A stretch of 64,000 nt of DNA from an uncultured Candidatus Melainabacteria bacterium (GCA_949927415.1 CATLFB010000002.1:1-64000); one strand, 5' to 3'. Shown: positions 1 to 9,390, numbered from the stretch's first letter. Notes: a model not told the origin generated them from the sequence alone. Program-made: numbers and translations.

Positions 1-1
1 A

Positions 2-715
2 TTATCATTTACACCACAAAAAGCCTTTACGCTTGCAGAGGTTTTAGTGACACTCGGTATCATCGGAATCGTTGCCGCTATGACGCTACCTACGCTGATA
101 AACAACAGCCGCAACAAACAACTTGAAAGCAGTCTAAAAGTAGCCTATTCAATAATTTCCCAAGGGCTGGACAGAATGAATGCAGCAAGAGGAGATGTTG
201 TAAAGCCAGCAGATTTTCAAGACAAAGTACAGAACGGGCTTTTTTATGATGAATTCAAAACCTATTTCACAATCCTGCACGACTGCGAAAAAAACAATCC
301 GGATCCGGCTCTTTGCATGTCAAGAGCAAATAATTATGGAGGAGATTTTAACAGTGATCAAACATATAAAACCTATAACGGCAAGACTTTACATTCAAAT
401 AGCTTTGATGACGGGCAGTTTGTACTTCCAAACGGAATGCTTGTTATGATAGAAAATCCCCAAGGCAGTATCTTATATCCAATATTTATATCCGTAGATA
501 TTAACGGCAAACGAAAAAATCCAAACAAATTAGGGCACGATTTATTTACATTTCAGCTGATGAATAACGGCAAACTGGTTCCAATGGGTGCAGACGGGAC
601 TATATATCCTGAAGATACCTACTGTTCTTCAACATCTTCGCACAATCTTAATGGCATCGGATGCACATACAAAGCGCTGACGGAAAAGGATTATTTTAAA
701 AATTTGCCGAGATAA
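2..715 (+). CDS. type IV pilin-like protein (prepilin), 5' partial
   Basis: The reading frame is open to the left edge, so the true start lies outside the window. The visible N-terminus contains KAFTLAEVLVTLGIIGIV, a class III prepilin leader: cleavage would be before the Phe, the Glu at mature position 5 is present, and a hydrophobic stalk helix follows. The remaining 200 residues are a polar globular domain with several Cys (CEKN, ALCM, TYC, GIGC) that could form disulfides. Such pseudopilins are processed by prepilin peptidase (PilD) and assembled by type IV pilus or type II secretion machinery. No assembly gene is visible nearby, so this is probably one of several dispersed minor pilins. 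The family is clear; which filament it joins is unknown. Confidence 0.85.
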   Translation, partial: LSFTPQKAFTLAEVLVTLGIIGIVAAMTLPTLINNSRNKQLESSLKVAYSIISQGLDRMNAARGDVVKPADFQDKVQNGLFYDEFKTYFTILHDCEKNNPDPALCMSRANNYGGDFNSDQTYKTYNGKTLHSNSFDDGQFVLPNGMLVMIENPQGSILYPIFISVDINGKRKNPNKLGHDLFTFQLMNNGKLVPMGADGTIYPEDTYCSSTSSHNLNGIGCTYKALTEKDYFKNLPR

Positions 716-742
716 ATTTTTTAATTGTTTATTTAAAATAGC

Positions 743-764
743 AGGCAGGCCACAAATGCCCGCC
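743..764 (-). terminator. weak hairpin after pgeF
   Basis: GGCAGGC and GCCCGCC flank a 7-nt loop. The one mismatch becomes a G-U pair in minus-strand RNA, so the hairpin probably serves the minus-strand pgeF gene. The following T-run is poor (tatttt). Confidence 0.35.
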
Positions 765-769
765 GTTGT

Positions 770-1504
770 CTAAAGTTTCAAAATTGCGCTGTGACGGTTT
801 GTCGTGGCGTTTTCTTTTCTGTAAGAAAAAAACAAATCATTGTCACAAACCGTGCAATACGGGCAAACATCAATTTTTGTGACACCGATTTCTTCCAGCT
901 GGCGTCTGTTAATTTCTTTCAAATCAACAAAAAATTCGCCGTTTCTTTTTTCAAATGCGCCAACTTTATCAGAAATTGTTGAGAGCAATTTTTCCAAAAC
1001 ATCTTCTCCCACATTGTAACACCAGAAGGAAATCGCAGGACCGATTGCGGCTTTAAGATTTTCAGGATTTGAAGAACATTCATCAATCATTTTTTGAACT
1101 GTAATCTGCGCGATTTTCCCTGCGGTTCCACGCCAGCCTGCATGAGAAACAGCGCCGATTTTTTGTTTTTCGTCAAAAATTATCACAGGCGTACAGTCTG
1201 CAAAATTCAGGAAAATTCCCTGTTCTTTGTTTGTCAAAATCAGCCCGTCGCATTCAGGATAATCGCGTTTCCCAACTTTTGAAAATTCAACGTTCACAGA
1301 ATGCGTCTGCGACGGATTTATGAAGTTCTCCGGCGCAATCGAGAGAACTTCACAGAACATTTTTTTGTTTTCCTCAACAAGATTTTGAAAATCATCCTCT
1401 TTACTTTTAATTACGCTTTCTCTTGTTGTAAAAAAATGTTCAACACCGTCCAAAAGGTCGGATTTCATAACGGTTTTTCCGTTTATTTTTTCAAAATAAA
1501 ACAA
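770..1504 (-). CDS. pgeF: PgeF/YfiH-family purine nucleoside phosphorylase-type protein (former 'polyphenol oxidase')
   Basis: The 244-residue protein shows the usual family landmarks: NPSQTHSVNV, DGLILTN, FADCTPVII, VSHAGWRGT and a C-terminal CPYCTVCDNDLFFSYR. The His and Cys residues in these motifs bind zinc at the active site. Family members act on purine nucleosides (LACC1/YlmD/YfiH type) or edit peptidoglycan precursors (PgeF). The start is a TTG preceded by GAGGG at a suitable distance; no ATG fits better. The gene is transcribed toward the prepilin gene and is divergent from the aquaporin gene. Family assignment is firm; the physiological substrate cannot be read from sequence. Confidence 0.88.
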   Translation of the reverse strand: MFYFEKINGKTVMKSDLLDGVEHFFTTRESVIKSKEDDFQNLVEENKKMFCEVLSIAPENFINPSQTHSVNVEFSKVGKRDYPECDGLILTNKEQGIFLNFADCTPVIIFDEKQKIGAVSHAGWRGTAGKIAQITVQKMIDECSSNPENLKAAIGPAISFWCYNVGEDVLEKLLSTISDKVGAFEKRNGEFFVDLKEINRRQLEEIGVTKIDVCPYCTVCDNDLFFSYRKENATTNRHSAILKL

Positions 1505-1621
1505 ATTTTTAAACCCTCGCTTTAACTTTATAATACACCAAAAATTTTTAGCCGGCTATGCAATAGAAACTTTTAAAAACAGATGTTAATCTTACAGGGT
1601 CAAAATAAAAAGGAGAAAAAA

Positions 1622-2272
1622 ATGAATTTCAGAAGTTACGTTGTTGAATTTATCGGAACATTTTTTCTGGTATTTACAATAGGATGCGTGTCACTTTTAG
1701 GTGGAGACGGAGTTATAAACGCTGTTGCAATCGGTCTGACATTGATGATTATGGTTTATGCAGGCGGATTTATCAGCGGAGGGCATTACAATCCGGCGGT
1801 TTCGTTTGCGGCGGCTATCAGAAAAGCGCTTCCGTGGGTGGAATTTATTCCTTATGTAATTTCACAACTTTTAGGGGCTGCGTTTGCAGTTTTGCTTATC
1901 AATCATTTTTCGGGACATGTCGGAAACTTTGAAGGTTGTGCTTTCAACTTCTGGCCGATGGCGGTTGGAGAATTTTTGTTTACGTTTGCGCTTTGCTACG
2001 TTGTTTTGACAACTGCGACAAACAGAGAAACAAGAGGAAATTCTTACTACGGGCTTGCGATTGGCTCAACTTTGATTGCAGGGATTTTTGCGGTCGGCGG
2101 AGTGCTTTGCTACGGTGCGTTCAATCCTGCGGTTGCGATGTCGCTGGGGATGATGAATATTGCATGCTGGCAAAGTGTTTTCGTGACAATTATCGCGAAC
2201 TTTATTGCAGGTGCTGCTGCGGCTCTTGTTTATAAATACGTTGCGCCGGACAGAATCGAAATTGACCTGTAA
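1622..2272 (+). CDS. MIP-family channel (aquaporin/glycerol facilitator-like)
   Basis: The 216-residue integral membrane protein has the two half-helix signatures of the major intrinsic protein family, GGHYNPAVS near residue 63 and GAFNPAVAM near residue 167. About six hydrophobic helices surround them, beginning VVEFIGTFFLVFTIG. It would conduct water or small neutral solutes across the inner membrane. The ATG at 1622 is chosen because an AGGAG site lies just upstream; an in-frame ATG at 1583 would add a polar, unconserved leader. It ends 4 bases before the convergent HNH-type gene. Water versus glycerol selectivity is not decided. Confidence 0.9.
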   Translation: MNFRSYVVEFIGTFFLVFTIGCVSLLGGDGVINAVAIGLTLMIMVYAGGFISGGHYNPAVSFAAAIRKALPWVEFIPYVISQLLGAAFAVLLINHFSGHVGNFEGCAFNFWPMAVGEFLFTFALCYVVLTTATNRETRGNSYYGLAIGSTLIAGIFAVGGVLCYGAFNPAVAMSLGMMNIACWQSVFVTIIANFIAGAAAALVYKYVAPDRIEIDL

Positions 2273-2276
2273 AAGA

Positions 2277-4274
2277 TTAATCTAAAGTATCATATTTAGT
2301 CGGAATATTTAATTTTCCTGCGGCAAGGCGCATTGACGTTTTTGCCGCATTTTCCGGATAATGTCTCATGCTTCTGATGTAATCGTGTTTAATTATTTCG
2401 GCAATTTTTTTAAGATGTTTTGGAAGGTTTTCATTTATCTCCGGATGAATCGTCGCCCAAACATTAAAACGAATTCCGCTCTTTTCGTTGTTGCAGTCTT
2501 TGCAGTAGCCGATTTTGTTTGAATAATTGTCTTTGCCGCCGATTGTTTTTGCTGAAATGTGGTCTACTGTCAAAACCGACATTTTGAAAATATTCTGCAT
2601 CATTGCCTTTGACTTGCTGCCTGTTTTTTCAACAACATTTGGCGCGGGATGTACAAGAAGGTCTTTTATATATAATGATTTTATATTACGTTTGGCGATT
2701 ACTATCAATTTTTTGCTGTGCAGGGATCCGATTCTGCCTAAAGTATTTGATACCGTCTCATCATAGTCATCATATCTGAATGCCTGTTCAGGCTTTTCAT
2801 TTAAAAATCTTTTTTTAACAATATTTAAAAAATCGTTGATTATTTCTTTCTCAAAATAACCAAGTTTATTAACTTCAGCATATTCAAGAAGTTCTTTTTT
2901 AATCTTTTGCATTTCGTCGGAAATATCCTTCTTACTCGAAGTTTGCAATGATTTAAACATTTCATCTTCCGTCACATCCGGATTTTGCTGAAAAATTTGT
3001 TTCAATCTTTCATGGATTACGCGGCCCTTTTTAGTAAGGTGATTGGAATATAAAGTTGAAAGATTAATTAACTCGTTCAAATTTTCGCACTCGTTGATTT
3101 CCTTGTAAATCTTAAGTTTTTGCTGGTGCGTAATAGTTTCCGTGCCGCAGCAGGCGCATGGAATTCCCTCGTAATTCTCAAACATGTAATCGCTTTTGTT
3201 TTCCTTAAATACTTTATCCTGCGCTATACTTTGAACCTGTTTTCTGGTTAAGTGGATTTTGCCTTTTGATACGGAATTAACCGCTCCCATAAATTCATAC
3301 AAATAAGCATTATTTCCGACAAGCTTGTTATCTGCAATATTATCGGCAATATCATTCACATAATTCCGAATTTTCTCATACCCGTCCGGCGAATTTTGAA
3401 TATACTTGAAAGTTGCATATTTTGGCACGCAATCACGGCAGATAAGCATATTGTTGAACCGTTTTTCTTCGTCAACATTCATATAAACTTTTGTCAAATT
3501 ACTCTTAGAATAGTTAAGCATGTGACGGACAATGTAGGCATGTTCAGTTAGTCCGTCGGAATTTTCGGGATTATATCGCAGCGCCATCTGGTAAGAATAT
3601 ACATTTTGAATCTTCTTTTTAACATGTGTATAAATTTCCCACCGCCTGTCGTTTTCAAGCGAGCCCAGAGTATTTAACAAATTCTCCTTCAATACCGCAG
3701 TTTTCGGAAAATTGTTATTTGATTTTAAATATTCAATACATTCCTTGATTTTTTCTCTGTCGTTTTTTGAAAAAATTTCAGTATTTAATAAGTTGTTCAG
3801 ATATTCGGATTCATTGTTCAACGTATTGAGCATTATTTTAGTGGCTCCGCTGCGTTGAATTCCATGAACGTCAGATATGGTTTTCTCCGGCTGTGTCTGC
3901 GCAATACTAGTGGTAAAATCAATATACATCTTAAATTGCGGGTGAAAATAGTCTTTGTTTTTGGTCAAAAATCTTGCATATTCAGGAAGGCTTCGAATCC
4001 ACCCTGCCTCTTTTACCAGTTCTTTGATAGTTTTATCACTAAGCATTTTTTTACCGCATCCGGGACAGTGAACATCGTCTAGCGCCAAAAGCTGACTCTT
4101 CAAAACATCACAATTTTCCCCGAAGTTAATCTGCGCCGCTGAGTAAACTGCAGCAGAAGGCAGCATTGAATCCAGACCCATCGGCTTGCTCTGTACTTGA
4201 GCTTGATTTTCCTGCTTTTTGGTCTGCAAACTTTGATTTCTGTAATTAAAATTTATTATCGGGGATATTTTCAT
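2277..4274 (-). CDS. large protein with duplicated CxxC/CxDC modules and a C-terminal HNH-like motif
   Basis: This 665-residue protein has two similarly spaced cysteine modules. Module 1 is CPGC at 70-73 with CRDC at 279-282; module 2 is CACC at 373-376 with CKDC at 591-594. The second also carries DHISAKTIGG near 571 and CNNEKSG, which resembles an HNH endonuclease core (D-H, Asn, zinc Cys). The first module lacks the DH, so only the C-terminal half could be catalytic. The N-terminus MKISPIINFNYRNQ...INFG is a polar leader resembling other proteins in this window. There is no signal peptide or membrane span. A -10 box lies upstream but no clear ribosome site. Nuclease function is inference. 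Confidence 0.7.
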   Translation of the reverse strand: MKISPIINFNYRNQSLQTKKQENQAQVQSKPMGLDSMLPSAAVYSAAQINFGENCDVLKSQLLALDDVHCPGCGKKMLSDKTIKELVKEAGWIRSLPEYARFLTKNKDYFHPQFKMYIDFTTSIAQTQPEKTISDVHGIQRSGATKIMLNTLNNESEYLNNLLNTEIFSKNDREKIKECIEYLKSNNNFPKTAVLKENLLNTLGSLENDRRWEIYTHVKKKIQNVYSYQMALRYNPENSDGLTEHAYIVRHMLNYSKSNLTKVYMNVDEEKRFNNMLICRDCVPKYATFKYIQNSPDGYEKIRNYVNDIADNIADNKLVGNNAYLYEFMGAVNSVSKGKIHLTRKQVQSIAQDKVFKENKSDYMFENYEGIPCACCGTETITHQQKLKIYKEINECENLNELINLSTLYSNHLTKKGRVIHERLKQIFQQNPDVTEDEMFKSLQTSSKKDISDEMQKIKKELLEYAEVNKLGYFEKEIINDFLNIVKKRFLNEKPEQAFRYDDYDETVSNTLGRIGSLHSKKLIVIAKRNIKSLYIKDLLVHPAPNVVEKTGSKSKAMMQNIFKMSVLTVDHISAKTIGGKDNYSNKIGYCKDCNNEKSGIRFNVWATIHPEINENLPKHLKKIAEIIKHDYIRSMRHYPENAAKTSMRLAAGKLNIPTKYDTLD

Positions 4275-4353
4275 AAATCTGTTTCAAATATTATAAATCC
4301 CGTAAATAAATTTTTTGCCACTGAAAAAATAATCTTTACAATTTCGACACAAT

Positions 4354-4381
4354 TTGAGAACCTGCCAAATTATGCTAACAT
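4354..4381 (+). promoter_or_regulatory. leaderless-type promoter of the secreted hydrolase gene
   Basis: TTGAGA, a 16-nt spacer and TAACAT are followed by exactly 6 nt and the ATG at 4388. There is no Shine-Dalgarno site between them. Transcription is predicted to start at or next to the ATG. Confidence 0.6.
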
Positions 4382-4387
4382 TAAATT

Positions 4388-5578
4388 ATGAAAAAGATTT
4401 TTTTAAGTATTTTGACACTTCTTCTGCTATTTAGCGCACAAAGCACCTGCAACGCCGCTGATATGAGCTTTTTATACATAAACGGCTCAAACAACAATAA
4501 CGAAAAAATGAAAAACTGGTTTGAAAAAGGCGTCAGAAAGCTTCATCCGGCTATGAAAAAGCGATTTGAAACAAATGAACAAATCCGCCAGCTTATGCTG
4601 AAAACAGAAGGTCTGAATATTCTTGAAGAGCCGCAGATATTCTTCTGGGGCGATTTGAGCAAAACCGATTTGGATTTTGTAAACAAACAACTTGATATTT
4701 CAAAAAACTTCAGCCCGACAGTTGCCTATCAGGTCAGAAGTCTTATAACTCAATACATGCATGACGCGATTTGGGTTCAAAAACCGCACCACATGCAGCC
4801 GATTGTCAAAAATCTTAATGAAAAAATCAAAGAAGAATCAGCCGCAAAACGCACGGTCATTCTTTACGGATATTCTGCCGGAACCTTCATAACTTATGAA
4901 TATCTTTTTAATACGCTTCCATATATCAATCTGACAGAACTTTTCAACGCGATTTCGGTTTCAGACGATATGAGAAAATTCGTTGCCGAAAACCCGCGCA
5001 AAGACACCTGCATCGCCGCTCTTGCTGAAGGCAAAATCGGTGTTGTATCATCCGGCGGACATCTGGTTTTTGATAATAATGACGAATCTTTGAAAAAACA
5101 TTATCTTGCAATGGACACAGCAACCGAAAACGTATGTTCACCTGCCGGCACAGTAAAAGGTGTTGTGAATTTTGCAAGCCCGCTGGTACTGTTTTATTCG
5201 GACATTGCAGACACTGACTATGAATTGACTTTTTACAATAAATTAATGTTAAAATACATTATGGAAAACGGGATTTTCTGGCTCACGGTGAATTTCCGCG
5301 AAGATCCGCTCGGATTCCCCTCATCAAGAAATCTTACCTTTGAAGAGATGGAAGAATTGATGGATATGCAGATTTCAAACCCGTCGGGATTTGTTTTTGA
5401 CAATTCAAGCGCCTGGAGCTGGCGGCCGTTCTTTCTTGCGCATACTTCTTACTGGTCTGCGAAAAAACAGTTCTCAAAAGCCGTCGTAAACAGTGTTGTA
5501 AACGGTTACAGATACCAGTACGACAAAACTTACAGAGAAAAAATCCAAAAAAAAGGTAAAAAATACGAATTATTATAA
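4388..5578 (+). CDS. secreted alpha/beta-hydrolase-like protein (GYSAG)
   Basis: The 396-residue product begins with a signal peptide (MKKIFLSILTLLLLFSAQS, cleavage probably after CNA). Near residue 160 it has TVILYGYSAGTFITYEY, a strand-nucleophile elbow-helix typical of alpha/beta hydrolases, with the Ser of GYSAG as candidate nucleophile. A candidate acid/His pair lies further on, but I could not place it with certainty. Export suggests action in the periplasm or outside, perhaps on lipids or esters. The gene has its own promoter and is followed after 21 bases by an unknown gene. No named family was recognised, and substrate is unknown. Confidence 0.75.
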   Translation: MKKIFLSILTLLLLFSAQSTCNAADMSFLYINGSNNNNEKMKNWFEKGVRKLHPAMKKRFETNEQIRQLMLKTEGLNILEEPQIFFWGDLSKTDLDFVNKQLDISKNFSPTVAYQVRSLITQYMHDAIWVQKPHHMQPIVKNLNEKIKEESAAKRTVILYGYSAGTFITYEYLFNTLPYINLTELFNAISVSDDMRKFVAENPRKDTCIAALAEGKIGVVSSGGHLVFDNNDESLKKHYLAMDTATENVCSPAGTVKGVVNFASPLVLFYSDIADTDYELTFYNKLMLKYIMENGIFWLTVNFREDPLGFPSSRNLTFEEMEELMDMQISNPSGFVFDNSSAWSWRPFFLAHTSYWSAKKQFSKAVVNSVVNGYRYQYDKTYREKIQKKGKKYELL

Positions 5579-5599
5579 TATATATAAGAGGAATTAAAA

Positions 5600-6211
5600 A
5601 TGACAGAAAAATTTGACTTTACAGAAGGCGTTCAATTTGACCCGGGATTTATTTGCAATCTCAGTGCATTTGTGCCGAGCATTGATTATATTTATTCGGA
5701 TTTGGGTGCTTTAAGAAATTTCAATCAGAAAAAATTAAAGTTCAAAATGTACTACCACAAAATCGTGAATCTAATCGACACTTACATCGGATTTTATCTG
5801 GGGTGTATACTTTGGGCGGCTGTTATTAAAGATTTGAAAAAGCCGGTTTTGAACAACCTTTGTTTCGGCGCTGAATACGACGAAAAAGAAACCCTTGGCG
5901 AAGTCAGATTTGTCAGAGAATATCTCGAACAGTTCAAAAAAGACGTCAAATATTACATGGGACAGGAGTACAAAATCGATGAATTCAAAACAAGAATTCT
6001 TGATGAGTACGAAGAATTTTTGAAACTTAACCAAGGTTTTTCAACTCTTCAAAATTCCTCAGAAATCCAGCTCAATGACAGCGCAAAAGCTTTGTCCGAT
6101 TCTGACAGAGATTTAATACTCGACACAATCGCAGCAGTTGTTGAAAGCGGAAATTTCAAAGAACTTTACCCGCTGGAAGAAAAGCTTTTCCAGGCAAAAG
6201 TTTCAGCATAA
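5600..6211 (+). CDS. uncharacterised 203-residue protein
   Basis: I do not recognise this family. The protein appears soluble and mostly helical, with one moderately hydrophobic stretch (IDTYIGFYLGCILWAAVI near residue 57) and charged helices after it. No signal peptide, catalytic motif or Cys cluster is seen. The start at 5600 has a GAGG ribosome site eight bases upstream. It follows the secreted hydrolase by 21 bases and precedes nagZ by about 100 bases on the same strand, so co-transcription is likely. No function is proposed. Confidence 0.65.
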   Translation: MTEKFDFTEGVQFDPGFICNLSAFVPSIDYIYSDLGALRNFNQKKLKFKMYYHKIVNLIDTYIGFYLGCILWAAVIKDLKKPVLNNLCFGAEYDEKETLGEVRFVREYLEQFKKDVKYYMGQEYKIDEFKTRILDEYEEFLKLNQGFSTLQNSSEIQLNDSAKALSDSDRDLILDTIAAVVESGNFKELYPLEEKLFQAKVSA

Positions 6212-6315
6212 AACAATAGAATTTGCGCAAAAATTTCACACGCCTCAGGCAGAAAAATCACAAACCTGAGGCGCCTTTAAACAAACCACAGAGACGCAAA
6301 AATTTTTGGAGAAAA

Positions 6316-7293
6316 ATGGATTTAAAAGATAAAATATATTCAATGTTTATTCTCGGAACTGCAGGCGGAGGCTACGAAAAAGCACTTTCGCATCCGCTTG
6401 GCGGACTTATCTTTTTTTCATACGATATTGAATCGAAAACCCAATTCAAAGAGTTGATTTCTTCAATAAAAAGCAAATCCTCACATCCGCTATTTCTCTC
6501 AATTGATCAGGAAGGCGGACGGGTCGAGCGCACAGAAAACATTCACAACGGCAAAAAATATTTATCCGCACGATATGCATGGGAAAAAGGCGAAGAATTT
6601 CTAAAAAACCAAACAAAAGAAATCGCACGTGAACTGAAAGATTACGGCATAAATTTGAATTTTGCCCCCTGTATTGACGTCAACACAAATCCCGCAAATC
6701 CGATTATCGGCGAGCGCGCATTTTCTAACAATCCGCAGGACATAATGCGTGCTGAAAAAATCGTTTCCCAAACGTATTTCGAAAACTTCATTATCCCCTG
6801 CGCAAAACATTTTCCGGGTCATGGCGACGCGGATTCCGACAGCCATCTTACTCTTCCCGTGATAGATTTGCCGCTTGAAGAAATGGAAAAAACTCACATA
6901 TCCCCCTTCAAATCCGCAATCGACAACGGAATTGAAATGATTATGGCCGCCCACCTCCACTGCACATGTTTTGACAAAGAAACCTGCCCCGCGTCTCTAA
7001 GCAAAACAGCGCTTTCTTATTTAAGAGAAAACCTTGGCTACAACGGCATTATAATTTCAGATGACATGATCATGAAAGGCGTCTCATCTTACGGCGCTAC
7101 AGAAGCCTGCATAAAAGGCATCAAAGCCGGACTAAATATGTTCATCTACAGAAATTCCAACCCCGAAACTATTGCAATGATTGAAGAACTGGCATCTCTT
7201 GCAGATTTGGATGAAGAATTAAAAAAATGTATCGAAACATCTTCCGCAAAAATAGAATCCCTCAAATCCCGCACAATAAATTCAATTTTGTAA
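6316..7293 (+). CDS. nagZ: glycoside hydrolase family 3, NagZ-like beta-N-acetylhexosaminidase
   Basis: The 325-residue protein has the NagZ hallmark KHFPGHGDADSDSH. Its His/Asp pair lies on the catalytic loop that acts as general acid in this branch of GH3. Further matches are SIDQEGGRV, NFAPCIDVNTNP and a late SDDMIMKGV, where the Asp is the likely nucleophile. NagZ removes N-acetylglucosamine from anhydromuropeptides during peptidoglycan recycling in the cytoplasm. The start at 6316 (MDLKDKIYSMF) is chosen for its GGAG site; the frame also opens at 6223, but that adds a basic tail not typical of NagZ. There is no signal peptide, which agrees with a cytoplasmic enzyme. Confidence 0.9.
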   Translation: MDLKDKIYSMFILGTAGGGYEKALSHPLGGLIFFSYDIESKTQFKELISSIKSKSSHPLFLSIDQEGGRVERTENIHNGKKYLSARYAWEKGEEFLKNQTKEIARELKDYGINLNFAPCIDVNTNPANPIIGERAFSNNPQDIMRAEKIVSQTYFENFIIPCAKHFPGHGDADSDSHLTLPVIDLPLEEMEKTHISPFKSAIDNGIEMIMAAHLHCTCFDKETCPASLSKTALSYLRENLGYNGIIISDDMIMKGVSSYGATEACIKGIKAGLNMFIYRNSNPETIAMIEELASLADLDEELKKCIETSSAKIESLKSRTINSIL

Positions 7294-7501
7294 ACAAACT
7301 TCACACCCCCTGAAACTTTCTCTATATTTGAAATTCTGCTTATTATCAACATCGTATCCGGAGATAAATTTTAAGTTTTTGTAACGATTTGACAAAAATA
7401 AAGCATGTTTTAACCCGTTTTTGCTAGTATTAAATAGTTGGTAATTTGAAATGGTATGTTTACCCTGTTAAATTAGTAAGCTACCGAAAGGAAATTTTTT
7501 A

Positions 7502-9079
7502 ATGAACAAACTTTTAATTGTACTTTTGACACTCCTATTTAATGTTCAACAGGCAAGCGCAATGAACGTAGACGCGTTTATGGACAAATATATCGCGCCG
7601 GTTTCCGATACAGTTGCGTCATGGATTTTCTTCCCTGTAAAAATAGGTTCGTCAAGCGTACCGTTAATTATTTTCTGGATTTTAGCGGCCGGAATATTTT
7701 TCACGCTGTTTTTCAGAGGGATTTCCGTATGGGGTATGAAACATGCTATTGATGTTATTATAAAACCTTCAGACAAATCTTCAGACGGCAACGGCGAAGT
7801 TTCATCATTTCAGGCACTTGCAACAGCATTATCCGGAACAATCGGTATCGGAAGTATTGCAGGTGTAGCAATTTCGATTTCAATAGGCGGACCGGGTGCG
7901 GCGTTTTGGATTTTTGCAGGCGCAATTCTCGGGATGTCAATAAAATTTGTCGAAGCCTCGCTTGCTGTAAAATACAGACGTTTCAACCTTGACGGAACAG
8001 TCTCAGGCGGTCCGATGCATTATATTGCGCACGGCCTGACAAGAAAGAAAATGAGATGGCTCGGCCAGCCTCTGTCAGCAATATTTGCGGTTCTTTGTAT
8101 CGGAGGCGCAATTTCCGGCGGAAACATGATTCAAATTAACCAATCAGCACACCAATTAATCCTGATTACAGGCGGCGAAAGCAGTTTCCTTCATGGTTAT
8201 GCATGGGCGTTCGGCCTTGTAATCGCAATACTTGTGTGGCTTGCTGTTGTTGACGGGATTAAAAGTATTTCTAAAGTTACGACAGTCCTTGTTCCTGCAA
8301 TGTGCTTTTTATACATCGGCGCAGGCTTGATTGTCATTCTTGCAAACTTTGTTCACATACCTCATGCGATTGCGCTTATTGTTAAAGAAGCATTCTCTCC
8401 ACACGCAGTTGCCGGCGGTATTTTTGGAACAATTATCATAGGTTTGAGACGTTCTGTTCAATCAAATGAAGCCGGAACAGGAGCTGCAGCTATTGCTTAT
8501 GCGACAGTTAAAACTAACGAACCCGTTTCACAAGGCTTTGTTGCATTGCTGGAAACTCTTTTGACCGGAATTTTGTGTCTTTTGACTTCATTTGCAATCG
8601 TATTTTCAGGAATTCTCGACAAAACAGAAGTCGGCCAGATTTCAGGGATTGAACTTGCAAGTTCAGCGTTTGAATCAGTAATTTCATTCTTCCCGTATAT
8701 CTTGTCGGTTGTCGTAATTCTTTTTGCACTTTCAACTTTGATAAGCTGGGCATATTACGGACAAAAAGCATGGACATTCCTTGTCGGTGAAGGTCACAAA
8801 CGCAACCTCGCATTTGATGTTATTTACTGTATGTTTATCGTAATCGGATCTTCACTGAACGTTGCATCAGTTATCAATATTACAGACGCGATGATGATTG
8901 CAATGTCTGTTCCAAACATTATTGCACTCTATATTCTTGCGCCGGAAATTAAAAACGATTTGAAACTTTATTGCAAAGTTCACTCAATCGGGAAATACAT
9001 TGTACCGGACTGGATTAAATCAGCAGAACCTGTTGCGATAGCAGCAAAAGAAGGTGAATCATGTCAGACCAGCAAATAA
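7502..9079 (+). CDS. sodium:alanine/amino-acid symporter (AGCS family)
   Basis: The 525-residue protein has about eleven hydrophobic segments and the AGCS signatures GTIGIGSIAGVAISISIGGPGAAFW cut into GTIGIGSIAGVA and GGPGAAFWIF, plus SNEAGTGAAAIAYA and QGFVALLETLLTGILC. It should import a small amino acid such as alanine or glycine with sodium across the inner membrane. The first 20 residues resemble a signal sequence or an extra first helix. A GGAAA site precedes the ATG. The last 19 bases overlap the ACT-domain gene, pointing to translational coupling and perhaps regulation linked to amino acids. The substrate is not decided by sequence. Confidence 0.92.
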   Translation: MNKLLIVLLTLLFNVQQASAMNVDAFMDKYIAPVSDTVASWIFFPVKIGSSSVPLIIFWILAAGIFFTLFFRGISVWGMKHAIDVIIKPSDKSSDGNGEVSSFQALATALSGTIGIGSIAGVAISISIGGPGAAFWIFAGAILGMSIKFVEASLAVKYRRFNLDGTVSGGPMHYIAHGLTRKKMRWLGQPLSAIFAVLCIGGAISGGNMIQINQSAHQLILITGGESSFLHGYAWAFGLVIAILVWLAVVDGIKSISKVTTVLVPAMCFLYIGAGLIVILANFVHIPHAIALIVKEAFSPHAVAGGIFGTIIIGLRRSVQSNEAGTGAAAIAYATVKTNEPVSQGFVALLETLLTGILCLLTSFAIVFSGILDKTEVGQISGIELASSAFESVISFFPYILSVVVILFALSTLISWAYYGQKAWTFLVGEGHKRNLAFDVIYCMFIVIGSSLNVASVINITDAMMIAMSVPNIIALYILAPEIKNDLKLYCKVHSIGKYIVPDWIKSAEPVAIAAKEGESCQTSK

Positions 9080-9339
9080 TAGTAACGGTTTCAGGCGTTG
9101 ACAAAGTCGGCATTGTCGCAAAAGTTACGGCAGTACTGGCAGAATATGAAGTCAATATCGAAGATATCAAACAAACTTTAATGCAAGGACATTTCGTAAT
9201 GTTTTTGCTCGGAAATATAGAAAAATCAAAATTCTCATTCAAAGAAATCAAAGATGCACTGACAAAAGCAGGTCAGGAACTCGGAATGGAAGTCTGGGTT
9301 CAGCGCAAAGAAATTGTGGACAATATGCACAATATCTAA
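9061..9339 (+). CDS. ACT-domain protein (UPF0237 type)
   Basis: The 92-residue protein is a single ACT domain: IIVTVSGVDKVGIVAKVTAV, then VNIEDIKQTLMQGHFVMFLL, in the beta-alpha-beta-beta-alpha-beta order. Stand-alone ACT proteins of this group resemble the N-terminal domain of glycine cleavage repressors and are thought to sense amino acids. The ATG sits 19 bases inside the symporter gene in another frame, so the two are coupled. A hairpin terminator follows after about 50 bases. The ligand is not known; alanine or glycine is a reasonable guess given the partner. Confidence 0.88.
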   Translation: MSDQQIIVTVSGVDKVGIVAKVTAVLAEYEVNIEDIKQTLMQGHFVMFLLGNIEKSKFSFKEIKDALTKAGQELGMEVWVQRKEIVDNMHNI

Positions 9340-9390
9340 TAGAAAAACTCTCTCATTTTAAAAACCAACCTTTCTTGATACTAACGCAAA

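Noticed and set aside
1094-1525. Plus-strand ORFs opposite pgeF
   Set aside because: They are antisense shadows of a strongly conserved enzyme and lack ribosome sites.
7380-7501. Riboswitch (glycine type) before the amino-acid symporter
   Set aside because: Only short GGTA/TACC pairings are visible; no conserved glycine-aptamer core was recognised.
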